A stretch of DNA of 64,000 bases from G958296245 sp963664035. GTDB lineage: Bacteria; Chloroflexota; Dehalococcoidia; Lucifugimonadales; G958296245. The position numbers and the translations under genes are program-made. Of the stretch, positions 57,891-64,000 are shown in pieces; the first letter of the stretch is position 1, and each line of letters starts with the position of its first letter. Below the pieces are notes generated by a model, which was given only the letters and a program-made list of their open reading frames with translations, was not told where the DNA came from and ran no database searches. The stretch is taken from contig OY760867.2 of assembly GCA_963664035.2 (NCBI GenBank), positions 2,976,001 to 3,040,000 on the forward strand, read 5' to 3'.

Positions 57891-58996
57891 CTAGGCCACG
57901 CGAGCAGGATTGCCCCGGGACTCCTACGCTGCATAATCATCTCCTCGTAGATATGGTTGACATCCTCGCCTCGCCTTGCGTGGACTATCTCGTGAGATGG
58001 GACTTGGATAGTGCCATCTTCCACCAACCTTCGATACAAGTCCCTTTCTTGGCCATGTGTCCAGACATCGCGTGAACCTTCCTTATGGTCCGTTGTCGAA
58101 ATATGCGCCCCTATCAATGACGCCTCTTTACTGATCAGCAGATTCACAAGCTTGGTCGCATCGACAACGTCTCTCGCACTGCCCAGATTCACAATCCTAC
58201 CTCCCCGATTAACCGCCTCTATCGAAACCAATAATGCAGAGGCGTTACCGGCGGCCTCAATCACGACGTCTGCGTATATACTCTTGATCTTTTCAGACCT
58301 CTCGCTAGCCGCTACGACATATGTCACCTCGCCTGGCAATTCAGCGATAGCCAACGCCGCACGACCGCTTCGGTCTACCATGGTTATGCGCCCAGCCCCA
58401 AGGTGCTTAGCATATATCGCGGCAAACTGGCCCAGCAATCCGGTCCCCACGATTGCTACGTGCTCGCCCAGTTGTACGCATGCTTTTCGCATCGCCTGTT
58501 GGACTATACATCCAAGTTCGGAAAACGCCATTTTGCACGAGTCGCGTTCGCTTTCGAAGACCACTAGCTTATGTGACTCGACTACAGCATGAGACGAATG
58601 TCCAATTTGTCCGGCAACCAAGTCTCCTAATTGAATGTCGACTACGTTCCGACCCCTTGCGATAACCACACCACATCCTGAATAGCCCGGATAGTACGGC
58701 ATCGTCCGAATTGCGTTGGCCAAGCCAAGAAGAACGGCACTTTCGGTCCCCACGCTTATCGCTGTATAGAGGACTTTAACTGCGACTTCAGACGGGCCTG
58801 GGCCTCGGCAAAGAAACCATTCCAGGTCGGCGATTTCGTGGCTGCGAAATACCACGCGGCGCCCCATTCTAGGTCTCCGTAGTGCCTTTAGCGAGGACGC
58901 AAGACCGCCCTGTACATCGTAAGCCTTCCTTAGACTGGAGTGATACCGCTTGGGAAATCGTCTACCCACAGACTTAAGGAGTGTTTCAATCATCAC
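57887..58996 (-). CDS. MDR-superfamily (alcohol dehydrogenase-like) oxidoreductase
   Basis: 369 residues. The GroES-like half contains ISVGTESAVL and YYPGYSGCGVVIARGRNV; the Rossmann half has EHVAIVGTGLLGQFAAIYAKHLGA (about 182-205). The zinc-binding Cys-His of classical alcohol dehydrogenases is not evident (TPYYPGYSG in place of GHE), so it probably reduces or oxidises a sugar nucleotide or other metabolite without catalytic zinc. Similar proteins with VYTAISVGTE occur in polysaccharide loci. AT-rich composition like its neighbours. Confidence 0.85.
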   Translation of the reverse strand: MMIETLLKSVGRRFPKRYHSSLRKAYDVQGGLASSLKALRRPRMGRRVVFRSHEIADLEWFLCRGPGPSEVAVKVLYTAISVGTESAVLLGLANAIRTMPYYPGYSGCGVVIARGRNVVDIQLGDLVAGQIGHSSHAVVESHKLVVFESERDSCKMAFSELGCIVQQAMRKACVQLGEHVAIVGTGLLGQFAAIYAKHLGAGRITMVDRSGRAALAIAELPGEVTYVVAASERSEKIKSIYADVVIEAAGNASALLVSIEAVNRGGRIVNLGSARDVVDATKLVNLLISKEASLIGAHISTTDHKEGSRDVWTHGQERDLYRRLVEDGTIQVPSHEIVHARRGEDVNHIYEEMIMQRRSPGAILLAWPR

Positions 58997-58999
58997 GCG

Positions 59000-59992
59000 T
59001 CACGAGCCCATTAGACTTCTGAGGAAAGCCACCTGGGCATCTTTCTCTTCTTTCAGCCTCTCTCTGTCCATTGTAACCAAGGATTGTCGTAACGCATCGA
59101 GGGAAACCCCCATCCTTTCGAACAGCAGCGCCCTCTTAGTGGACGAGTAGAGTCGAAAGGGCTTGCCAAATGAAGCAGCGGCTACACACGCGTGGACGCG
59201 GTCTGAGTGAACTTCACTCGCGTTGCTATAGATAGTCAGATACTCAGAAGCCTGCTCAGAGATGAAGGAGTTCAACCGCCGAAGGGCCTTGCGTTCTGAC
59301 TTCCCAGGGGTAGGATAGAGCTTATGCTTGGGGCGTATGGAGTTCTTCCCTGATGCAAGTCCGTGCGGCTCTTCCATGCTGTCGAACGTCAGGACGCGGT
59401 ATTCGTCCCATTTGAGCTTTGGCGGAGACAAAGCGTTACTCAAGAAGAACCCGCAGTCAATGCCGTCGAAAACATGGTCAGCGGCTTCTCCATAAGTCTC
59501 GTACGTATAGCGGTCACGAGAGATAAGACCATGGAGACCAAGATCACGCCAGAACCCAGTGACCGCCAACTTCTCAGCGTTGTCGTAGCTTGCTGGACCG
59601 ACGCCGTTCAATATGATCTTCACTCCACGCTCCCTCATACGACGTATCAGAGGGCCGTATCGTCGAACGAATCTGTCGGTAACTACCATTCCAGAAAACA
59701 CCGCAAAGTCACAATCCACCTTATCTGCGACGAAAAAAGCACTGGAGTTGAGAGGTTGCCTGCCGGAAAGCCGTTCCAAGAGAGTGTTGTTTTCGGGTTG
59801 GTCTGCGAACCATGAAGGGAATGATGACGATTTGTGAATAGTTGCGCCTGGGACCGCAAGGCGCATCGATGCCTCCGAGCCAATATCGAGGAAAGCATTT
59901 CCCATGTTTGTGACGTGGACGCCCAAGACTAGGTTGATCCGGACATCTCCGCCGCCTTTGTTCATATTGCGACCCATCACTTTCTTGGACAC
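59000..59992 (-). CDS. Polysaccharide pyruvyl transferase family protein
   Basis: 330 residues from GTG 59992; ATG at 59977 or 59965 could also serve. N-terminal NLVLGVHVTNMGNAFLDIGSEASMR resembles the nucleotide-sugar-like start. CDFAVFSGMVV and KIILNGVGPASY match the family strands, and the diagnostic C-terminal block is EVHSDRVHACVAAASFGKPFRLYS. The family (CsaB-like) adds pyruvate ketals to surface glycans. The chain is typical in length. No ribosome site favours one start. Confidence 0.75.
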   Translation of the reverse strand: MSKKVMGRNMNKGGGDVRINLVLGVHVTNMGNAFLDIGSEASMRLAVPGATIHKSSSFPSWFADQPENNTLLERLSGRQPLNSSAFFVADKVDCDFAVFSGMVVTDRFVRRYGPLIRRMRERGVKIILNGVGPASYDNAEKLAVTGFWRDLGLHGLISRDRYTYETYGEAADHVFDGIDCGFFLSNALSPPKLKWDEYRVLTFDSMEEPHGLASGKNSIRPKHKLYPTPGKSERKALRRLNSFISEQASEYLTIYSNASEVHSDRVHACVAAASFGKPFRLYSSTKRALLFERMGVSLDALRQSLVTMDRERLKEEKDAQVAFLRSLMGS

Positions 59993-60006
59993 TGACGATC
60001 TAATTT

Positions 60007-60507
60007 TCAGGGTAGTTCTGAAAGAGCGGCCCGCACCGTCTCAAATCGATTCGCCAATCTACACAGCCGCTCACTCAGATTGCCAACCTTGTGACCGAAG
60101 TCACCTTCCACTCTTGGAGTATACACGTTGAGACCGCTCCTGTGAATCGTGGAATAGACGTCGAGACTTTCTTCACTTTCGCCCGCACACGTCACGACCA
60201 CAACCCCTCGCTCCCTAATATCTGGCAAGACATCGCCAAGAACAGACATAGCACAACCAATGAACGCATCAACTGGTTCTCCGTTATTTCCTTCCGGCTG
60301 GATCACTTGACAAATACTCCTGCAGCTCAATAGGTTTTTAACGGCGCAGTCGAGCCGATGCCCGCCTGCGACTACGACCGTATGGCCCAAGTTGATCTGG
60401 GCCATGTCCACAAGGTACAACGCAAGGAGGTAGACTCCCCACGCCGCGCTCTTGTAACCAGGAGGAACCGAGGCGTCCCACCCTTCTTCTTCCTGTGCCA
60501 GGGTCAT
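60007..60507 (-). CDS. Short Rossmann-type protein, resembling the nucleotide-binding half of an MDR dehydrogenase
   Basis: 166 residues from ATG 60505-60507, which overlaps the preceding stop as ATGA. AAWGVYLLALYLVDMAQINLGHTVVVAGGHRLDCAVKNLLSC looks like the helix-strand start of an MDR cofactor domain with GGH in place of GxG. VDAFIGCAMSVLGDVLPDIRERGVVVVTCAGES follows where the NAD domain places its middle strands. The catalytic GroES-like domain is absent, so it is either a truncated gene or a small partner of the full MDR enzyme at 57887. Confidence 0.5.
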   Translation of the reverse strand: MTLAQEEEGWDASVPPGYKSAAWGVYLLALYLVDMAQINLGHTVVVAGGHRLDCAVKNLLSCRSICQVIQPEGNNGEPVDAFIGCAMSVLGDVLPDIRERGVVVVTCAGESEESLDVYSTIHRSGLNVYTPRVEGDFGHKVGNLSERLCRLANRFETVRAALSELP

Positions 60508-61586
60508 CCCACCTGTACCACCGAACCCGAGCTTGCGCTTTGATAGAGTGCCTCGATCACCGCAAGAGTACCCCACGCTCGCTGAGGACTCGCCTCCAAG
60601 TCTTTACGCCGTCTAATGGCTCCTGCGGTGTCGTCCAGCCATCGCCCGAAATAATTCACGTAGCGGTGTTGTTTCACTTCATGCCAAGCACCGGGCCTCT
60701 TACCTTCGATGACTCGCGTCGAGTAGTACTTGATTTGGTCCGGTTGCAAGACAACGGTTCCGCTGCTTCCCCAAATTGTCGTATCATTAACTCCGATTCC
60801 GCGCTGGCTGCTCGAAGTCAGTACAGCCCAAGTCGCCCCGCCGTCAACCTGCATGACACCCTGAAGTGTGTCCTCTACGTCTCCAGCGACTGCAGAACGT
60901 GTAAAAACTGCTGCCGCCGACGTGACTTTGGCCCCCGTGATATACGGAACGAAGTGGAGGGCATGACAGGTTGTCATCATCACCATTCCGCCACCAGCCC
61001 TGTTCCTGTCGAGGCGCCAATCGTCAGGGCTGGGGCTATGAACTCCATGGTAGTACCCTGGTGGCTTGTAGCCGTTCCACCTGGTCTCAATACCTATCAG
61101 GTCTCCTACGGCTCCCAATGCAATCAAGCGGCGTGCAGAGCTAACGGAACCTGAAAAGATCCTCGAGTAGTTCACCGACACCACCAATTCTCGTTCAATC
61201 CCCAATTCGATCAGTTCGTCTGCTGATTTCGTATCAATTGCCATCGGCTTCTCAATGAGCAGATGCTTGTCCGACCGGAGTGCCCTCAGGCCGACGCTGG
61301 CCAAGAGATGATGTGGAGTGCATACGAAGATCGCTTCAATGTCTGGATCAGACACGCATGCGTCAATGCTATCGTAAGACTTCGACCTGAATTTCCGAGC
61401 CGTCTTCTCCGTAATTGACCGTCTCAGGTCATGTACACCGACCAACCGGAAGTTACGCGAACCCTTGAGATGCTCCAGGTTTCTTTGTCCCATAGCACCC
61501 AACCCGATGACTGCTACCCTCACCGGTGACTCCAGCTGTAAATCCTCAATTGTTTCGGACCGGTTCCTTCGCAAGAAGAGAGGCAT
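60504..61586 (-). CDS. Gfo/Idh/MocA-family oxidoreductase
   Basis: 360 residues from ATG 61584-61586, the first ATG of the frame; TTG 61685 would extend it into the upstream gene. VRVAVIGLGAMGQRNLEHL is the Rossmann motif (about 22-40), AIFVCTPHHLLASVGLRAL the next block, and LLIEKPMAIDTKSADELIEL the EKP motif that carries the catalytic Lys. The C-terminal half is the sheet domain. Likely acts on a nucleotide sugar in glycan assembly. AT-rich codon use. Confidence 0.9.
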   Translation of the reverse strand: MPLFLRRNRSETIEDLQLESPVRVAVIGLGAMGQRNLEHLKGSRNFRLVGVHDLRRSITEKTARKFRSKSYDSIDACVSDPDIEAIFVCTPHHLLASVGLRALRSDKHLLIEKPMAIDTKSADELIELGIERELVVSVNYSRIFSGSVSSARRLIALGAVGDLIGIETRWNGYKPPGYYHGVHSPSPDDWRLDRNRAGGGMVMMTTCHALHFVPYITGAKVTSAAAVFTRSAVAGDVEDTLQGVMQVDGGATWAVLTSSSQRGIGVNDTTIWGSSGTVVLQPDQIKYYSTRVIEGKRPGAWHEVKQHRYVNYFGRWLDDTAGAIRRRKDLEASPQRAWGTLAVIEALYQSASSGSVVQVG

Positions 61587-61653
61587 CTCTACTCTTTCAC
61601 ACGCATCAGGTATCCACTTCCCAAGGCACAGAACATCAGCTCCGATTGGATTG

Positions 61654-62676
61654 TCACAATCGACTCCCGTGGCCGTCAACAGCAAATCGAAACATGGACA
61701 AATATTCCTCCGCCGCTCTCTTTATGAGAAATGTGTCCATGTTCAGCAAGACCTTCTCACGGAGGTCGGTGTAGTGCTGTCTCAGGTTGTCGAGTACATC
61801 CGATACGTTTTCCGTCAACGGTACTCCGTACTCCTGCGCCAGTTCGCGGTTGCCGCCGGAATCACGGTATATGACGGGTAGGCCGCAGGCCAGCGCCTCT
61901 ACAATAACATTGGCGCAAGGCTCATTCCAAGCCGCATGAATCATCGCATGGGAAGATCGCATGACTTCCGCAACCTCTTCCGACGGCAAAACGCCGGCTA
62001 GCTTCACGTTCGCCGAATTGACCTCGGGACACCAGTTGCCCACGAAAGTCAACTCCACTCCCGGCAGGCGCGACGCCTCCGCGAGAATGGTGAAGCCCTT
62101 GAGGGGATTGGAAGACCAAGACACGGCAACGAGCTTGAGCCTTCCGTCGGGCCTGGGAGGGTCCGGGCTAGGAAAGAAGACCCGCGGATCGACGGCGTTC
62201 TTGACGACGCGCCAACTCGCGGGTACGACCCCGCTATGCTCGGCGAAGCTCGTCCTGCAATAGTCCGTCTGGAAGATCGTGTGGTCGGTCAGCTGGTTCA
62301 CGGCAGGCTGTACCTCGTCCGCCTTCGTCCTGCGCCCTCGAATTAGTTCCGCCACCCCATCGAGCCGGTGGACCAGCACCGGCCCTCTTCTCTTCCGGTA
62401 CCTGTAAGCCAAGCTGGGAATCACCCTACCAAGGCGGTTCATTTCGCCCGTGCATCTCAATTGCGCGATCTGGCCGGGGTGGAGATGCACCCCCGGCCCA
62501 CGAAGAAATGCGTTCAGCAGGACGACCTGGCTTTCGCGTGTCGGACTGCTCGTCACCCTGTGGCCCCGGCGGCGAAACTCCGAGACCAGGGAGTTCAGGA
62601 ACTGATTGGCCCCACCCCACGGAGAGTCGAGAAGGTCAAAGAGAACGCAGACGTTCAAGGCTTGCTGAGCTGCCAT
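61654..62676 (-). CDS. Glycosyltransferase (GT4-like)
   Basis: 340 residues from ATG 62674-62676, with AGGAGG 4 nt upstream. NVCVLFDLLDSPWGGANQFLNSLVSEFRRRGH is a typical start. RYRKRRGPVLVHRLDGVAELIRGR and the donor domain (LKLVAVSWSSNPLKGFTILAEASRL, then MIHAAWNEPCANVIVEALACGLPVIYRDSGGNREL with the EX7E motif) follow. Composition lies between the GC-rich and AT-rich parts. It overlaps the end of the upstream gene by 22 nt. Confidence 0.9.
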   Translation of the reverse strand: MAAQQALNVCVLFDLLDSPWGGANQFLNSLVSEFRRRGHRVTSSPTRESQVVLLNAFLRGPGVHLHPGQIAQLRCTGEMNRLGRVIPSLAYRYRKRRGPVLVHRLDGVAELIRGRRTKADEVQPAVNQLTDHTIFQTDYCRTSFAEHSGVVPASWRVVKNAVDPRVFFPSPDPPRPDGRLKLVAVSWSSNPLKGFTILAEASRLPGVELTFVGNWCPEVNSANVKLAGVLPSEEVAEVMRSSHAMIHAAWNEPCANVIVEALACGLPVIYRDSGGNRELAQEYGVPLTENVSDVLDNLRQHYTDLREKVLLNMDTFLIKRAAEEYLSMFRFAVDGHGSRL

Positions 62677-63761
62677 CCCGCCTCCTCTCGCGCGCCCAGC
62701 AGGTCCAGCGCAACGGCGCACGCCCACGTGAACATGACCGTGCCGTGCATGTCGCTCTGCCTCCCCTTCAAGCTGACCAACGCGCCGTAGTACAGGTGCT
62801 GCGCGCTATCCGGGCGAAACGAAAAGCCGCCGTCGTCTTGCCGATACCTGCCGATCTCGCCCAACGCCTCCAATGCGATCTCCTCCACGTCGCGCGCCCT
62901 GTAGCCCGGCGCCCACCTGCCCGCCTGCTGGATGACGAAGAGCCTGTCGAGCACCCCGCACCCATCCTCGTCCGAGACCTCGTTGAGAGTATAGTCCAGC
63001 AGGCGGTCCGGGTACGGCGGCGGGCGGTCAGCCCAATTGTACGCCCCCAGCATCTTCATCGCGCCGTTTATTCTCTGCACGTGCGAGACATCGCCCCTTG
63101 CCCACGAGCCCGTAGCATCGTCCAGGTACCTGTCGCTTTCTTCGAAAGCCGCGTCCAACATCCGGGCCGCCGGCTCATGCCCTTCCGCGATCTCAGAGTT
63201 CATCACGAAGAACGCCACGAGGTGGCTCGTATGACTCCCCGCGCCCCAGGGCTGCGTCCAGTCCATCGACCGCACGAACTCCCGCACGGAGTCCTCAGTC
63301 GGCCACTCCATGGGCAGGGCGTATCTCGGACGCTCTCCCAACAGCATCAGGGTGGCGGCGGACTGCCTGGTCTCGGCTCGGACGGCCTTGGTCTTCTCAT
63401 CTCGAAAACTGGCGAACATCTCCCCGAACCTGCCATGCTTGGCCAGCACGATCCGGCTGCTCCAGGGGATGCTGTTCAACAGCCAGCGATCGACGAAGTT
63501 CCCGTCGGCCTGCTGGAACGACTTGATGAACCGCGTACACCCCTCCCTCGTCTCCGCCGGCCAGCCCCGCCAGGCCCCGATATGCCACGCGCTCTTCGCC
63601 GCGAAGCAGGAGGTGACCTGCCCCTTCTTCCCGCGCGTAGGCACTAGGCCCCGGCTCCTACAGAACCTGAACCTGCCGGGAGACAGACCCTCTCCCATTT
63701 CCTCTAACCACGACCCGACGCTCTCCCTAATAGCGTTAGCGACATTGATAGGGTCTAACAT
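62655..63761 (-). CDS. Alpha-alpha toroid-like (prenyltransferase/squalene-cyclase-like) protein of the glycan region
   Basis: 368 residues. Helical repeats with DGGFSFRPDSAQHLYYGALVSLKGR, ADGNFVDRWLLNSIPW and WGAGSHTSHLVAFFVMNSEI resemble the QxxxGxW/DGxF turns of toroid proteins. No Asp-rich cyclase motif (DXDD) or signal peptide is seen, so no reaction can be assigned. Proteins of this sort appear beside glycosyltransferases in several polysaccharide loci. It is immediately downstream of the flippase gene. Confidence 0.6.
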   Translation of the reverse strand: MLDPINVANAIRESVGSWLEEMGEGLSPGRFRFCRSRGLVPTRGKKGQVTSCFAAKSAWHIGAWRGWPAETREGCTRFIKSFQQADGNFVDRWLLNSIPWSSRIVLAKHGRFGEMFASFRDEKTKAVRAETRQSAATLMLLGERPRYALPMEWPTEDSVREFVRSMDWTQPWGAGSHTSHLVAFFVMNSEIAEGHEPAARMLDAAFEESDRYLDDATGSWARGDVSHVQRINGAMKMLGAYNWADRPPPYPDRLLDYTLNEVSDEDGCGVLDRLFVIQQAGRWAPGYRARDVEEIALEALGEIGRYRQDDGGFSFRPDSAQHLYYGALVSLKGRQSDMHGTVMFTWACAVALDLLGAREEAGWQLSKP

Positions 63762-63804
63762 ACTTCACCTCTTGATGAACCGCGCTCACGTCGGGCGAGG
63801 TAGC

Positions 63805-64000
63805 CTACGTAGATTGCCGTATCTGATAGCTCTGCCTCAGAATAGATACAATGAACGGCACCAACACCAAGGCTGACACCAGCGAGTGGGTCGTCCTAGC
63901 CCATGCAGCTCCCTCTGCCCCATACTGCGGCACCAGCCACACCAGCACAGCGGAGGACGCCAAGAGCCCGGCTACCCCGGCAGCCAAATTAGGCGAAGTG
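63805..64000 (-). CDS. Polysaccharide flippase (Wzx/MATE-like), C-terminal part (cut by window edge)
   Basis: The last 64 residues of a membrane protein, open to the window edge. NLAAGVAGLLASSAVLVWLVPQYGAEGAAWARTTHSLVSALVLVPFIVSIL has two membrane helices separated by the PQYGAEGAAWA turn typical of Wzx-type flippases (PxxGxxGAA). The family moves lipid-linked sugar units across the membrane, which fits the glycosyltransferases downstream. Confidence 0.7.
   Translation of the reverse strand, partial: TSPNLAAGVAGLLASSAVLVWLVPQYGAEGAAWARTTHSLVSALVLVPFIVSILRQSYQIRQST

Overview
The window is GC-rich bacterial chromosome with dense, tightly packed genes. The gene set fits an uncultured member of the Chloroflexota (Dehalococcoidia/SAR202-like): a NurA-HerA operon, a single-chain glycyl-tRNA synthetase, many translationally coupled genes with ATGA or GTGA overlaps, Thr-Pro-rich secreted proteins and many small palindromic repeat families. 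This placement is inference; no 16S rRNA gene is present.

Layout: 1-5741 holds the 5' half of rpoB (minus), glyS, two orphan antitoxin-like genes, a small aspartic protease and hemW. 5812-11633 is selB followed by a nurA / GNAT / HAS-barrel-like / herA operon. A lone 5S rRNA gene with its own promoter follows on the minus strand at 11692-11811. 11882-18467 (minus) has a DUF3500 protein, a small monooxygenase, a lipoprotein, and a fibronectin-III metzincin protease split by a one-base frameshift. 18883-30351 is a long plus-strand run: transglutaminase-like protein, partial ligase-like protein, RCK potassium channel, PaaK/LuxE-like ligase, GNAT, a short ORF, a divergent SecA paralogue with a large N-terminal insertion, a lipoprotein and two unknown proteins.

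30391-34903 is an accessory region: a nucleotidyltransferase antitoxin with an internally deleted HEPN partner, a duplicated gene fragment, DUF1801, an orphan type I specificity subunit, an 81-bp repeat array, a REP-associated tyrosine transposase (RAYT) carrying the same repeat inside its own reading frame, and a DUF433 remnant. 35027-38685 (minus) is a DUF1501 / DUF1800 / NHL operon. 38871-43838 has an oxidoreductase, an AT-richer DUF262-HEPN gene pair that looks like a defence module, gltX and a YqeY-like gene, followed by a 105-bp tandem array.

44261-64000 is a surface-glycan region on the minus strand: asnB, methyltransferases, an O-antigen-ligase-like protein, several GT4 glycosyltransferases, sugar-modifying oxidoreductases, a pyruvyl-transferase-like protein, a toroid-like protein and the end of a flippase. 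It is interrupted at 52358-55760 by stress or toxin-antitoxin-like genes: a two-gene unit with an ImmA/IrrE-like protein lacking HExxH, an orphan AbiEi-like regulator and a HigA-like antitoxin. The segment 56.7-61.6 kb is visibly AT-richer and looks horizontally acquired.

Promoters with a TGn-TANNNT extended -10 recur (rpoB, selB, the monooxygenase, DUF262), and three genes have a -10 hexamer only 6-7 nt before the start codon, suggesting leaderless transcripts. No tRNA, CRISPR array or replication origin was recognised.
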